From Chara braunii (taxonomy: Eukaryota > Streptophyta > Charophyceae > Charales > Characeae), in assembly GCA_003427395.1 (NCBI GenBank), contig BFEA01000002.1:5625851-5677482 (forward strand): a DNA stretch of 51,632 bases, in the 5' to 3' direction. The notes below the pieces were generated by a model. That model did no database searches, had not been told where the DNA came from, and saw only the letters and a list, made by a program, of their open reading frames with translations. The position numbers and the translations under genes are program-made. Every line of letters starts with the position of its first letter. Position 1 is the stretch's first letter. Below, piece by piece: positions 26,536 to 38,658 of this stretch.

Positions 26536-27359
26536 AGAACGATGGTCAACTCTTCTTTGAGCACAGCGTAAGCAAATTCCAGTGTGTTAGGCACTCCACA
26601 AAGGTTAATCAGGTTGGAGAGCTGTGTGATGGACGACCATCTCCATCTCGCACGGTTCGGAGAGCACTTGTTACGGCTGAATAGAACGTTTTACTAAGGT
26701 CTATCAGCTTAACTATTGATTAAGGATGCTTTTTTATTATTTATGTTTTATTTATTATTGACTATGGATGTAAGGGAAAGTTTCTGTTCATTATTGTATG
26801 CCCGACCTCGTTTTTTTGTACTTTCGAGTTCGTTGTTGTATGATGAAATTGCACAAGCAAAAGAGGCATTCTGTATTTGATGATGATCGGCTGAAGGAAG
26901 CAGGTAAGGAGTAAAATACTTTTTTTTAATTATAAATAGTAGAGAAAGAAGTAACGAAAATGATAATGACTGGCTGATATACTTTCTGCAATTATAGAGT
27001 TGTTCGTGCAATGTGGAGTGCTTTTGCAGTCTTTTTTTCTTTTTTTTTGTTTCCCCGCTTGCTGTGCGTTTGGTGGTGGTGGTGGTGATGTTTTCTGTTT
27101 TTTGTGTTCGGTCGATTTCTCCCTTGTTCACGGGATGGCAATCTGGCAATAGTGATCTTATTTTTTAACCACCAGTTCAGGTCTGCAGCCCATTTCGAAA
27201 CGCTAAGGGCTCACTTGTAAGATTTTGGAGGCTTGGGTCGACTGGAATTTTGGAGGCGCGGGTCAAGAGGACCACAGTGGCCGTGGCGCTATCTTTTGTA
27301 GGGAAAAAGCAGTGTTGCATACGCCGAAGGCACGACAGCTCGAAAAAAGAAGAAAATAA

Positions 27360-27395
<36 letters not shown>

Positions 27396-28600
27396 AAGGT
27401 CCTTATTCCTGAACCCCCACTAACCCCACGAGCACCTCGATACCTGCGAGACTTCGGAGTAGTGGTGGTTGTCGGGACCGCATTTGGTTGCCACAACGTG
27501 CTGTTCATTGCAGGACTGTTCTTTTGTTCCTATGCATCAGGGGCAGACCCATAGTGGGCATGAATAGGGAGAAGAGCACCCGTAAAAATAATTGTGCCAA
27601 AGTACGATCATTTACAAGTATGAGGATTGCAGTACCTGTGGGGAACCCCACTATGGGTGGCAGCATGTGCCGACGAGACGTATCAGCCGACAACCGTCTT
27701 CTCTCTCGACTACTCCGTGTTCCCTGCTTCGACTCTACCCGCTCGCGGTCGCTAGCCACCTCCTGAACCAGCAAAGAACAGCCAAGTCAGTCAAACGCAA
27801 GCAAGGGTTGGAAATTGGAACGGAGAGTGCAACGTGCGTCGGTTCACTGCATGACAATTTCCATGCGCTCTGATCTTTGTCTGGTCCCTGTACAGCGGAC
27901 ACGCTGAACTGCTTCAAACGCTTTTTGGTGCAAAAACTGTCCAAATGCATGTGGAGAGCTGTGTTGTGGAGCTAGTCCTGATAACAAGTACTGTGGAGTT
28001 GTATTCTCCTTCCTATCAGTAGCTGGGAACTATGTTTCTTTTCTCACTACGATTCTATCAATCACCTCACGTCATGGACCATGCATCGGGTATTAAACTG
28101 ATAAAAGCACTACTCTTTTCTTGTTCTTTGTCCTCCTCCCCTCACCCCCCCCGCCCCCCACCCCAAACACACACACACTTCATTGTAGGAGGAGGGTTGA
28201 GAAGCTGAATTTTTTTGTAAAAACAGAAAGAAAAAAAAAGAAAGGTGTCCGCTTGGGCATACTACTGCTGCCGACAGTGTGCGTGCGTGGGGACGGAAGT
28301 CGTAGGTGCAACTTGGACTCGTCACAAGTTTTCTAAGAATAGCCTTTGCTAAGGGTTGAAGTTAAAACCGGAGGCGGACTCTGCTTCTGGGTTGCAGAGT
28401 CGCTGTCAGTAGTATAGAACTGCCTGATGCTTATAGCTTTTTTTTTTAATTTCGCTCTGTTTTGTTTTTATGAAGGTGGTAAATCTTGACTCTTGAGATC
28501 CACCTGAGTGGTGTCAGGCTATTCAGGAATTCGTGCCACCAGATCTATTGAGATTCGAACCCAGTTCTATATTTTGACAGATTACATTTGTGTATTATGG
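26536..28600. other. Non-coding repeat-rich stretch
   Basis: It holds a poly-T run (27362-27394), A/T-rich low-complexity sequence and diverged sequence. No gene, RNA or clear transposon was recognised. Confidence 0.45.
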
Positions 28601-28615
28601 TTGTACCAGCTGTGC

Positions 28616-28821
28616 TACCTTCTCTGCCCTGAACATAACGCATATGCGTTGTAAAGGAATAGGACGCATAGGGTGCGTGTTCTGTTCGGATAAAACACGT
28701 ACAGGTTCTATTCATATATCCCCGATTTTTGAATATAACGCATATGCGTTCTATTCGATTAAAAATTTTCAAATTCAGAAACTCGAATAGGACACATGCG
28801 TTATGTTCAGGGGAAGAAGGC
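28616..28821. mobile_element. Long MITE family 1 variant
   Basis: Left CTACCTTCTCTGCCCTGAAC with ATAACGCATATGCGTT, right ACACATGCGTTATGTTCAGG and GGAAGAAGG. At about 206 bp it is twice the usual length, and GCATATGCGTTCTATTCGATT recurs internally, suggesting a nested or dimeric element. Confidence 0.65.
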
Positions 28822-28914
28822 CTGTCGGTTGACATTTACTTTTATTGGTCAAAATGCTCTGTGTTCTGTACATTCTCCTTTTTCGTTTTCTTTTTATTTG
28901 AATCAATTCTTGAT

Positions 28915-28946
28915 TATGGGTGTCATCCTTGGGCAGGGGCCATGCT
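28915..28946 (-). pseudogene. U6 snRNA 3'-half fragment (minus strand)
   Basis: On the minus strand it reads TAGCATGGCCCCTGCCCAAG then GATGACACCCATAATCAAGA. It shares the non-canonical CTGCCCAAGGATGACACCCA with the fragment at 29889, so the two belong to one dispersed lineage. Confidence 0.65.
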
Positions 28947-29228
28947 ATTTTTTTTTTTTCAGTATTGTTATTATCGCATGAATTTTAACTTGAGAAATAG
29001 AAGCAAATAGTTTCTTAATAATTTATACAGAATCTTTGACTATTCTTCTTCTTAATATATTTTTTCTATAAAGAAAGAGAAATTAAGTAAAATGTAAATC
29101 CCGAAGGACAAAGGCTCCCTATTTTGGATGGTCTGTACTGATTCTAGAAAGGGGGAGCTGCTCTGCACAACTCATGTGGAGCTCGCGGTGGTCCCAGGAC
29201 CATGTCTTGCTGATGTCGTCTCTCCTCC

Positions 29229-29350
29229 TCAAACCACCAGAACTGCTTTGGCCAGTTACTGACCGTGGAAAAAAATAGAGTAGAAACGTCTCGAGTGGGA
29301 TGAATTTGGGCGCTCCTGTAGTCACCCGTACGTGTACATTTCCTAAAATC
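29229..29350 (-). mobile_element. MITE family 2, one-ended copy
   Basis: CTCAAACCACCAGAACTGCT at the left, then GATGAATTTGGGCGCTCCTG, GTACGTGTACATTTCCTAAA. This is the reverse complement of the right half of the 26374-26535 element. The other TIR is missing. Confidence 0.65.
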
Positions 29351-29365
29351 TTTTTCTTGTTAATG

Positions 29366-29425
29366 GGCGGATGGTTAAGAGTACGGCTCTGAATTCGTAA
29401 GCATCCGCGAGGTTACGATGTCCAC
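29366..29425 (+). repeat. tRNA-like sequence
   Basis: GGGCGGATGGTTAAGAGTAC, GGCTCTGAATTCGTAAGC and GAGGTTACGATGTCC resemble a tRNA A-box and anticodon-arm layout. The B box (GGTTACGATGTCC) and acceptor stem are poor. It is a SINE-type relic rather than a tRNA gene. Confidence 0.35.
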
Positions 29426-29806
29426 AGTCGTCGCTACTTTTCGTGGACTTGTCCAGCCTCTACGCCGTCATCTGGGGGGCGCTACCGGACCGCCCGGATG
29501 GCATGAGTGCAGTCTCGGCTTGAACGGACCTGCAAACGTAACGTCTTGTTGGGGGCACTACTGGACAGGATGAACAAGCTCTGAGCGTAACGCGTGTCTC
29601 ATGGCTGATGGGCGTTTCAGTACGAACACGATAGGTAAGGGACGGCTGTCACCTGGCCAGTTGTCCCCTGTGGGTGGAGTGGTTGGCGATGAAGAAGCAG
29701 AGGTATCACACAACACACCATCATCCTGAGGCTCATCGCCTCATTCCGGCTGGAGGTTGTGCAAAACACAGCAAGTGGCAGAAGAACCAGGAATTCAGCA
29801 CCCTCT

Positions 29807-30073
29807 CTTAAACCACCAGTACTTGGCCCAGCTATTGGCCGCGGCTCTTTCCCGTTAACGCGCCGTGCCTTTAGGGCTTGGGGGGACCGTCCCTGCCCAA
29901 GGATGACACCCATAAATCAAGAATTTTAATGGATGTCCCAATTTATGCGATAGTATTGTTACTATCGCATAGGGCTTTCGAAGCGCCAGCCAAAAAGATT
30001 TCGAAACGGTACCCCGCCGACTCGGCATTTCCAGGCTTGGCATCGATAGCTGGGCCAAGTTCTGGTGGTTTAA
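29807..30073. mobile_element. MITE family 2 copy containing a U6 fragment
   Basis: Left CTTAAACCACCAGTACTTGG with CCCAGCTAT, right ATAGCTGGGCCAAGTTCTGG with TGGTTTAA: TIRs of about 29 bp with one mismatch. The 267-bp body contains a U6-derived piece at 29889-29935. It also has an inverted ATGCGATAGTATTGTTACTATCGCAT hairpin that lies next to U6 sequence here. Confidence 0.85.
29889..29935 (+). pseudogene. U6 snRNA fragment inside a MITE
   Basis: GTCCCTGCCCAAGGATGACA with CCCATAAATCAAGAA matches the U6 3' half (CCCCTGCGCAAGGATGACAC). ATGGATGTCCC follows. It is a clear relative of the minus-strand fragment at 28915. Confidence 0.65.
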
Positions 30074-31459
30074 TCTGTCTGCCACATGCACATGGTAGAA
30101 GAACTCGAACAAGCGTATGGAATGCGCGAGTGGCGGATCTTACTACTGTTTTGAACATGACAATACAACAATGCGCAAGTGACTGATCTTACAATGTTGT
30201 GAAGTGGATCGAACACGCTCATGGAATGCGGTATGGCAGGTTTTGGGCTGAATGACCAGCCGTGTGAAACTGGAATGCCCGCCGCCAGCAAGTGAGTACC
30301 CATCAGGCACACCGAGGATCACTGGCTTGTAACCGCGCAAGGTGTCGTCAGGATTATCCAAGCGCTCATCAGGATCATCCAATGATGAATGCCTTTCAAC
30401 ACTCGATCAAGACTACGACAGTTCTAGAAAACGATAGCAAAAGTCCAGGATTTTCAGGTCCAACCCATGGAGGATGATCTGTGCAACAATCGAGAACCAG
30501 GTGTACCTCAGAGTCCCAGAATAGCAGTCATCGCCATTGGAGCCCGAAGAGTTGGGGAACCTGGAAACTTTTGCATCCTCATGTGCCCTTCTTTGAACTG
30601 TCCAAACCCCACAAGATTGGGGCAATATGCGATTTCCTTTGGCCGCGTCCTCCCTCACCACCTGCAGACCACAGGTTTTGGATTTCATAACCCGAGGCAG
30701 TGTGCCAGTGGCAGGCGCCGTGGGCCCACGCGCACGGTGTATGGGAGTTGTTTGGCGGAGGCAAAGGGGCTTTGGATCTAGTGAACTCTTGCTCCAAATG
30801 TCGGTGGAGCTCTCGCAGCAAGCAGTCGGACGTGGGCCATTGGATCTGCAAGAGGCTGGCATGGTGGTGCTCAGCATCGTGGATGACCTCGAGGTATATC
30901 CACAGGCCAGCGGTTTCCAGCATGACCCACCACCTGAGTGGAGCTCGGGGAATGATATTCGTGATCTCAATGACAGTAGGCCATAGCCGAAGGGCCACGT
31001 AGCGTGGCCCCGTGCTCTGTCGTCGGCTTTGTTGTCATTCTTTGCTGGAGGTGCAAATCAGGGAGCCTATGAGAAATTGTGGAATCCGTGGGTGGGAACC
31101 AAAATCAAATCGACAATGGAGAATGTGTCCTCTGCCATCCTCCCCACTGCCACCATGACCGCAACAGCCAGTCTCTCATGGTGCCTCCCCCTCCGTATAT
31201 GAGGCCACATCGCAATGCAGGTGATGGGGCAGGGCAATAACCACCACCGCACCCCTCCCCCCAGTTCACTGAGTTCGCCTCTCGTTTTACACATTTTGAG
31301 AGTAGTGCAGGGTCTCTCTCTCTCTCTCTCTCGTGCGTGCACATGCACCACGAGAGAGAGAGAGAGACGAGTGAATCTTCCGTTAGAACATGGAAGATAA
31401 ACCGCTATGATTTTTCGCTACTGTGCACACGTCGACACACACACACACAGACCGACACA

Positions 31460-31501
<42 letters not shown>

Positions 31502-31730
31502 CATGACGGATGGCAGCAAAATGGATACCATTCTGCTGGCATACTCAGGTTGTGTGTTCCCTGCTTGGACACTATATACACGATGACTGCCATTGCTTTC
31601 TGTGTTCTCCATGTCATCCCGCCCTTCTTTTGCTCTCTCTTTTTTTTTTTTTTTTTTTTTTTTTTCCCTGAAGCATTTTGTCTGTCAAGGGCTATCTTGT
31701 GCTGGACGGGTTGTTCTTGCCTTCCACTGT
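30074..31730. other. No recognised gene; long unannotated open stretches
   Basis: Between about 30413 and 30998 both strands stay open for 100-185 codons at moderate GC, but I recognise no domain in any frame. It could be decayed transposon coding sequence. TC and GA microsatellites lie at about 31311-31368 and 31460-31498, and a poly-T run at about 31640-31664. Confidence 0.4.
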
Positions 31731-31734
31731 ATTG

Positions 31735-31995
31735 TTGGAGCATTCAGGTCTTTGGACAGTCTTCCTGATCCCTCTGTTCTCTGTCTGTCTGTCTGTCTGT
31801 CTGTCTTCCTCGTCTTGAAAGCCCCCACTGGCAGTGGGAATCTGCCCGATGTCTCTTATAGGCAAACGGTTCTGTCTGTCTGTCTTCCTCATCTTGAAAG
31901 CCCCCACGGGCAAACGGTTCTGGTTGAAAAAAAAGAGGATCACCGCCGCTGCGTTCTTGCCTTCCTGAGATTGGGTCTGTGGCACTCTGCATGTT
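31735..31995 (+). repeat. Dispersed repeat with CTGT microsatellite, copy 1
   Basis: GCATTCAGGTCTTTGGACAG, (CTGT)n, CTTGAAAGCCCCCACTGGCA, GAGGATCACCGCCGCTGCGT and GATTGGGTCTGTGGCACT are found in the same order at 38835-39060. The extra GAAAGCCCCCACGGGCAAAC in this copy is an internal duplication. Confidence 0.75.
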
Positions 31996-32051
31996 TTCTT
32001 TCTGAAATTGTGCTGGCTCTTTGCTGTAGCTGTTGCTGTTGCTGTAGCAGT

Positions 32052-32090
<39 letters not shown>

Positions 32091-32465
32091 TGCCGTGCGT
32101 GTTTGTGTGTGTGTGTGGTGCTGTGCGTGTAAACGCACTCCGGTGTAGCTCCAGTACACAACTAGTGTACTCTGCCGGGCGACACCCAAGGACCGACCCA
32201 TGCACCTTGGACAACCTAAACACAATTCTCACATAGCCCCGTAGTGGACCAAACATTGACAGTTGGACAGTTGGGAGTACAAACAACAAAGGACATAGGC
32301 CGGAGGGCGCGGGGGAGGTGGATGAGCAAACAAACAGCACTCGGACATCCATCCAAAGCAAATACGCCCCTTGTACCTTTTTTTCCACTCCATCAAACAC
32401 ATCGCCAGTGAAGATAAGATCCGGGCCGGTTTTTTTCCCGTCTACTACAAATCAAATCGCATCTT

Positions 32466-32620
32466 ACTTAGTAGATGGTTGCCTCTTAGTCGTTGAGTGG
32501 AGATAGGGAGACTTTAGGCGCGAAAGACAGTGCAGCAAAGGACTTAGTAGATGATTGCCTCTTAGTCGTTGAGTGAAGATAGGGAGACTTTAGGCGTGAA
32601 AGACAGTGCAGCAAAGGACA
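32466..32620. repeat. 75-bp perfect-looking tandem duplication
   Basis: TTAGTAGATGGTTGCCTCTT ... GACAGTGCAGCAAAGGAC is repeated immediately as TTAGTAGATGATTGCCTCTT ... GACAGTGCAGCAAAGGAC with about 3-4 differences. Further copies of AAAGGACATAGGC.GGAGGGC lie at 32290 and 32613. Confidence 0.85.
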
Positions 32621-33357
32621 TAGGCTGGAGGGCATGGGCAAGGCGGGTGGGCAGGCAAACAGCTCAAGGCAACAACGCATGCCACTGGGTGAAAGGCATG
32701 GGGTAGACAGATAGGCAGGCAAGCAGCAAAAGGTATAAGGGAATGATAGCAAGTCAAAGGACAACAAGGCAAAAGCAGCAACCGAAAGATATAAAAATTT
32801 ACAGAAAGCAACGTCTGAAAAAAAAAAAGCTGATGATAGATTGTTTTGTCAGAATTGCACCAAATCATCAGTAGAGCCTGAACCCTCGACAATCTGCAGA
32901 ATCTCTGTATTTTATGGTTTGGGTCATGCAACCTTTGATCCTTGTTGAAGTCAGACTGTCCGCAAGCGGAACATAGCAGTTGGCAGCAACCTTGCGGAGC
33001 ACCGGGCAACGCAGTAGAGGGGACCGGGCTGCACAACGCCAAAAACGACCGCAAGGAATGACACGGCACACAGGAAACGCAACGTGGCAGCCATGCGGTG
33101 CAGCACAAGGCAACACCACCAAGGCAGCAACACTGCAAGGCTATGTATCCCCTCCGGCGGCGGACAGGCGCGGCCAGTCCGCGAAGCCAGCGGATGTGTC
33201 CGTGCGGACGCGCGTATTGGCGGACACGTGGCGGCCGGAGGAGAGGGGGTTTCACCATTCTGGCGGCGCCACGTGGCGGCGCATCCCCTGCCCCACCCCC
33301 CCCCAACAAAAAAAAAACGAAAAAGATGAATTTTTGGTGGGGGGGGTATGGGCGAAA

Positions 33358-33673
33358 NNNNNNNNNNNNNNNNNNNNNNNNNNNNNNNNNNNNNNNNNNN
33401 NNNNNNNNNNNNNNNNNNNNNNNNNNNNNNNNNNNNNNNNNNNNNNNNNNNNNNNNNNNNNNNNNNNNNNNNNNNNNNNNNNNNNNNNNNNNNNNNNNNN
33501 NNNNNNNNNNNNNNNNNNNNNNNNNNNNNNNNNNNNNNNNNNNNNNNNNNNNNNNNNNNNNNNNNNNNNNNNNNNNNNNNNNNNNNNNNNNNNNNNNNNN
33601 NNNNNNNNNNNNNNNNNNNNNNNNNNNNNNNNNNNNNNNNNNNNNNNNNNNNNNNNNNNNNNNNNNNNNNNNN
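33358..33673. other. Assembly gap (316 N)
   Basis: This is an unknown sequence run abutting a TC microsatellite, so the gap is probably repeat-induced. Coding frames spanning it are meaningless. Confidence 0.99.
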
Positions 33674-33724
33674 CTCTCTCTCTCTCTCTCACTCAGTCTC
33701 TCTCTCTCTCTCTCTCTCACTCAG

Positions 33725-33792
<68 letters not shown>
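33674..33792. repeat. (TC)n/(AC)n compound microsatellite
   Basis: A TC tract interrupted by ACTCAG or ACTCAGAG gives way to an AC tract, then (AATC)n-like CAATCAATCAATCAATCAG. It borders the assembly gap. Confidence 0.95.
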
Positions 33793-34089
33793 GCACACTC
33801 ACAATCAATCAATCAATCAGTCAAACCTTTTTTTTTTCGAGTTTTTTGTTTATTTATTTTTAAATCTTGTATCTTTACTTTTCTAAAACACCTCATACCC
33901 CTGCAAAAAACAGAAATTCATTTCTAAAAAATACAGGTGAACTCAGGGACCATATATCTGATGATAAAAAATGAAAAAAAAAAAATCCAACTTTTCTTTA
34001 TATATATATTTTTAATGTTTTTAAAAGCGGGTTTAGTTTTTGATTTTTTAAAAATCCGAAACAAAGGCGGATTCCAAAACAAAAAAATG

Positions 34090-34122
34090 GGGTTGTAGGG
34101 TTTAAAATTCCCTACAACCCCA
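34090..34122. repeat. Perfect 12-bp-stem hairpin
   Basis: GGGGTTGTAGGG, a 9-nt spacer, then CCCTACAACCCC, followed by a (AT)n tract. No gene is adjacent, so a terminator role is not supported. Confidence 0.7.
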
Positions 34123-34266
34123 TATATATATATATATATTTTTACCTATTATTTAATTCAGGAAGTTCTAGTAAAATCGGGTCCGCGGTGCGGACCAGGT
34201 AGGCCGCGGATGCGGACCCGTCTGCGTCCGCCATCCGAGATTGGACCCGCGGATGTGTCTGCGGGT

Positions 34267-34331
34267 GTTACATAGCTGCAAGGGACGACAGGCCAAGGGT
34301 TACATAGCTGCAAGGGACGACAGGCCAAGGG
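34267..34331. repeat. 32-bp tandem duplication
   Basis: TTACATAGCTGCAAGGGACG with ACAGGCCAAGGG occurs twice back to back. The surrounding GC-rich CGGATGCGGACC segments resemble those near 33150-33260. Confidence 0.8.
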
Positions 34332-34861
34332 GCTGAGCAGCACAGCAACCATGCGGTGAAGCACGAGGCAAACCCAACAAGGCCACGGAATTACAAGGGG
34401 GCAAGCAAAGGACACAGAAGGCGTGGCCAGGAGAAGGGTGGAACGGCAGCAGAGCAGCGTGCAAGGCAAAGCCAACAACATGGCCACACCACACAGCGAA
34501 CAGAAAAGCTTGTCAAAGGACCATATGTGAAGCAAGCGGGGCAGACAGTGGTGAAGCGCAGACGAGGCAGTCCAGACATCCAACACAGAGCAAAGTGGCA
34601 CATGGTCACGTACTCGCATCATGATTGAACAGCGCATACTGTTGGTTCCCACCACCCGTTGAGCCAGGGAGTCACTCAGACGACCATCCGTCTCCACCCG
34701 CAGGAAACGCAGACATCCCGCCCCCCAATGAGTGCTGTAGGCACTCCAAATGAGGAATGACTGACTGTTTGGCACTACTTGAGGGTGCTCAGTTGGGCAC
34801 ATGGAAAGTAAGAAAAAATTAGAGGAAAGAAAAATGGCTGGAAGAAAACAAACATAAAACT

Positions 34862-34897
<36 letters not shown>

Positions 34898-35400
34898 AAT
34901 TTCACAACAACCCCTGTTCCACACAGATGAGTAGAACCAAGGTCACTGCAAAACTATAACACGAAGCACAATATCTTTTTTTTTTTTTTTTTTTTTTTTG
35001 AACAGGTCCTTATGGCCGTGGCTCCATTTCCATTATGCTGGGGAACATGAGTCCCGTTCCTTTTCCACCGGCAAGTCGGAATAAAACGTTACATCAAGAC
35101 ACACTCACGCTTCCTTCCGTCTGGCCGAAGGAACCCGGACCAGCATTGATTACGCCATCATCGTGGAGGATCGACTTGCCTTGCTTCCACCTTTCCTCTC
35201 AGGTCCACATTATGAGCCTGTCAGATAAACAATAAAGAGCAAGAAAGGTAAAAGGACGCTGTGTAGGATGCAATCTCGGAAATTGCCCTTCAATGTTATG
35301 TGGCCTGTGATGGCTCTTGGCCATCTGCTGGCTGGGATCTCTGCTTCCACCCTCCTGTTTCTGAGTTGTGCCAGGCTTTCCACCGTAGGCAAAGGTCATT
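34332..35400. other. Non-coding stretch
   Basis: It contains a GT microsatellite (about 34865-34894) and a poly-T run (34977-35000). CATGCGGTGAAGCACGAGGC resembles CATGCGGTGCAGCACAAGGC at about 33093, so a dispersed repeat is present. No gene was recognised. Confidence 0.45.
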
Positions 35401-35404
35401 TCTC

Positions 35405-35569
35405 TCTGCAACTTTGTCCCCTGCAAGCCACACCTTAGTGAATTTTGCCTTGATTCTTCTCTCAGTTCTTCATCATCTGGCATGGCCTGCAACTTTGTCC
35501 CCTGCAAGCCACACCTTAGTGAATTTTGCCTTGATTCTTCTCTCTGTTGCTCTTCGTCCTGGCATGGCG
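35405..35569. repeat. Approximately 82-bp tandem duplication
   Basis: TGCAACTTTGTCCCCTGCAA ... TTGATTCTTCTCTC.GTT.. .CTGGCATGGC is repeated head to tail. The only differences are in the CTTCATCATC/CTCTTCGTC part. Confidence 0.85.
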
Positions 35570-36118
35570 TGTCTCGTCTTATGCCACCTACACAGAATCT
35601 CTGCCTGAATCAAGGTCTGTCCTTGTCTCCGCGAATACCTTCTCCCACCTTGGCGTTGAGATTCCCTCCCTCAATGGTTCCGTTCTGCAGCTCCTTTCCT
35701 TCCTGATGGACCACCACAGCATTACCTTTGTGATCGCTCGGATCTGAACCACGTTTTTTTCTTTTTGTGTGGAATTGAGTGCGGATGTTAGTAGTCGGTT
35801 GAAGGAGTTGGATGGGGTGGCCAGGGAGGGGGGTCGAGAAGAGGGAATCGCAGAGATTGGACGCCCTCACCCAATATTCGGTCGTCTCTCTGCATCGTAT
35901 GAGGCAATGTAGCATATCTTCTGGTTCATTATGTGAGCATACTGCACATAAGTTTAAAAAAAAAAAAAAAAAACTGTTGGGGTTATTCTTCTTCTGATAT
36001 GCAGCCACTGATTAACCGGTAGAGCGACGGATGAGATGAGCCGTTGGAGGCTTCTGATTTTGAACGGATGGATCGAGTTTTTTTTATTTTTTTTTCCATG
36101 GTATTTGTGCGATCAGAT

Positions 36119-36227
36119 TACCGTATTCCCCTGAACATAATGCACCCTGATATGAATGTATGAAAGGCATGTTTCCGGCCCGATACAGTCAAAATGAGGG
36201 TGCGTTGTGTTGGGGGGAAGACGGTAG
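36119..36227. mobile_element. MITE family 1 copy in the dead LINE
   Basis: Left TACCGTATTCCCCTGAACAT, internal GCACCCTGATATGAATGTAT, right GTTGTGTTGGGGGGAAGACG with GTA. Flanking TA on both sides. Confidence 0.75.
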
Positions 36228-36447
36228 CGTCGTGGCCTAGTAACTTCTGCCATGGGTTGTTGATCGTTGTGTCAGGATCCTTTTTTTCTTTTTCTTCTTT
36301 TCAAAAGCCCAGAGTGTTGTAGAGGCCAAGGACCACACCCGCGGTGATTGCTAGTAGCGGCAGCCAATGGTTGTCCTGACATGATAGCCCACCTAACCTA
36401 CCCGTCCCCACGTTGGGTCAGGATCCTTTGTTTTTTGAGGATTACAG

Positions 36448-36566
36448 GCCTCGCCACACCACTCTCGGAATGTGCAAAAGACAAAAATGTGGCGGGCGCA
36501 TCTGGTCATGTTATAGTGAGAAGTTAGTTCTCATTTTGCACATTTCGAGAGTGGTGTGGCGATGCC
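36448..36566. mobile_element. Short TIR element in the dead LINE
   Basis: GCCTCGCCACACCACTCTCG with GAATGTGCAAAA at the left is mirrored by TTTTGCACATTTCGAGAGTG with GTGTGGCGATGCC at the right: about 32-bp TIRs with two mismatches around a 55-bp core. It is unlike families 1 and 2. Confidence 0.7.
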
Positions 36567-37430
36567 CTAGGCTGTATCCCAGTTCGACTGTGTATTCCTC
36601 GGTGGGGACATTCGTTTTGAGACTTCTGCTTCTATCTGGTGTCCCCAAGCCCAGTCTGCGGGATAAAATTCCAGATCTTGAATCGCCGTATCTATTCTGA
36701 AGATTGTTTTTGGCGACGGTCCCAACACTCTTGCTTTTCTGAGAACAAAGGGGTTTAGGACTGTTCTTTCCACCTCCTTATTCATTATACATGCGAGGCC
36801 CTCCGTGGAGTGGGTAATTGGAAAAGAGGTAAACACCGCCAGGCTATCCGGCCCTTGCTGTTTAAGTGAGGGTGTTAAATCCTGCACCCTCACTTCCCAT
36901 TCACCCAATTTCCAGGTTGAGGTTTCCCTCAACAACTCCTTCCAGCCTTCTGGGATGCTGTTTATAATGGAGTGTATGTAGATTCTCGTCTCGTTGAATA
37001 ATGGAGTGTATGTAGATTCTCATCTCGTCGGTGACATGTTTTGAGCTGGGACCCTCACTCCCCGTTCATCCGATTTCAGGTTGAGTTTCCTGTCCTGTCA
37101 CCCGGTCCTTTTTCTCCTCATTCCACAGATGATGGCCCACTGTCCCAACTCCATGTTAGATCCACGATAGCCATCTCTTTCCGCTAGGCTTAAGGGATAG
37201 GTGGTTATCACTTTCGTCTCTCACCCACGGAGTACCAAACAGGGGTTGCCGCAACACCTTATCTTTGGATTTGGGTCTACCCACCTTCTTCGGCACGACT
37301 TCCCACCATATCTGTAGCAATGCAGTCCAATATGGTGTGGGGGGCCTGGTTTCAGTTAAACCGACTCGGACGAAGCACAATATCTGATAATATCCAAAAT
37401 CACAGGAATCTTCCCTTTGTACAAGCAAGG

Positions 37431-38627
37431 AATCGCATCTTTATACAAGTGATGCGACACACTTGAGACGAGGGCAATCCAACAATGAAACCAATATGGA
37501 ACTGCAAGGGAAATGAGCAATAGCGAGATGACAATGTCCAGAATGCACAATCATGTTGAAGGCCAGATAGAATCACAGTGTCCATAAAGCAGAAATGCAC
37601 CTATATAACACCAATGAAGAATCATAACACTGAAAACCAATGTCAATGAGAGCTTGCTCTTGCAACCAACAACATGAGTGTCCAGGCCCTATCTCCCTAG
37701 CGCCCAGCCTGCTTCCTATGCAGCTACAGTCTGCCTACTAATTGACAATGCAACTGTTGACGTCAGCAGCTCACGAAGTACTTGAAGATGTTGCCCAATG
37801 CAGACCCCATCGCCAATACCAGGCATGTGCCCTCATATCATCATCATCATCATCATCATCCTTCTCTATTCGCTGACTTATTCCCACGTCTTCCCTCTGT
37901 ACACCCGGAGACCACTCCTGCGCCTCGCTGTAGTCGAAGCCCATCCAACTATGGAGGCTGGGCTATGGCGCTGCCCTCAGCAGCTCGCTGCTTCCTGCAC
38001 GACCGCACGCACTAGCACCTTGCCTCTCAGTGCCAGCAGCAGCCTACGAGCGTCCGCTCCCGCAGCGCTGCCGCCATCGCTGAATACCCGGCCAGGCAGC
38101 GAGCTCTTTCTTATATGGAAACACCCTGCCTCTCTCGGCGGCCTGGCTGGCCTGGGCCTCTGCCCAGAAGCTTCTGGTAGGCCCCACGAGGCTGTGCCTC
38201 CGACGCTGCTGCTGGGCCTCCGTTCAGTTGGGCCTCCCAACTGCCTGTGTATATGAGGCTGCGATTCTCGCCCATGGCCTGCATTTTTGGAAAGGCCTGG
38301 AAGGCCGTGGAATGTCTTGCTGCTCGGCCTGTGTTTCCTTCAACCAACTGGCGTGGCGAAACTGCGTGGAACCCAAATACGAAGTTGACAGCTGAGGGCC
38401 TCGCGTGATTTGTTAGGCCCGCCTTCACTTAGGGCGGGCACATCTGAAACAGGAGCCCCTTAGGCCTGCCGAGGACCCAGATCCTCGCAGAACACAATAG
38501 AATTGAATAAATCCATTTGATCGTTTTCGTGATTATGATTACATCGACTATCGTTGGGAGGCCTCCCATGTGATTTGTTTTGCAGCTCCCGTCTGACCGT
38601 GTATCTTCTTCTTCTTCTTTTTCTTCT

Positions 38628-38658
<31 letters not shown>

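Larger units (their letters stand above)
35750..37430 (-). pseudogene. Decayed LINE retrotransposon, 3' part of ORF2
   Basis: Minus-strand pieces appear in LINE order. At about 37428-37156 the sequence reads PYWTALLQIWWEVVPKKVG then LRQPLFGTPWV, the post-RT connection region. At about 36935-36567 it reads LGPSPKTIFRIDTAIQDLEF. At about 35945-35810 there is a CCHC-like C-terminal zinc knuckle, CAVCSHNEPEDMLHCLIRCR then TEYWVR, typical of the zf-RVT domain of plant L1-type elements. Frames are broken and interrupted by a MITE, a second TIR element and a 34-bp tandem duplication (about 36965-37031). It is dead. Confidence 0.7.

Noticed and set aside
32590-33927. Very long open frames on both strands
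   Set aside because: They run through the 316-N gap and the adjacent TC/AC microsatellite; no real coding content.
34090-34122. Transcription terminator hairpin
   Set aside because: Perfect stem, but no gene ends nearby and eukaryotic genes do not use such terminators.
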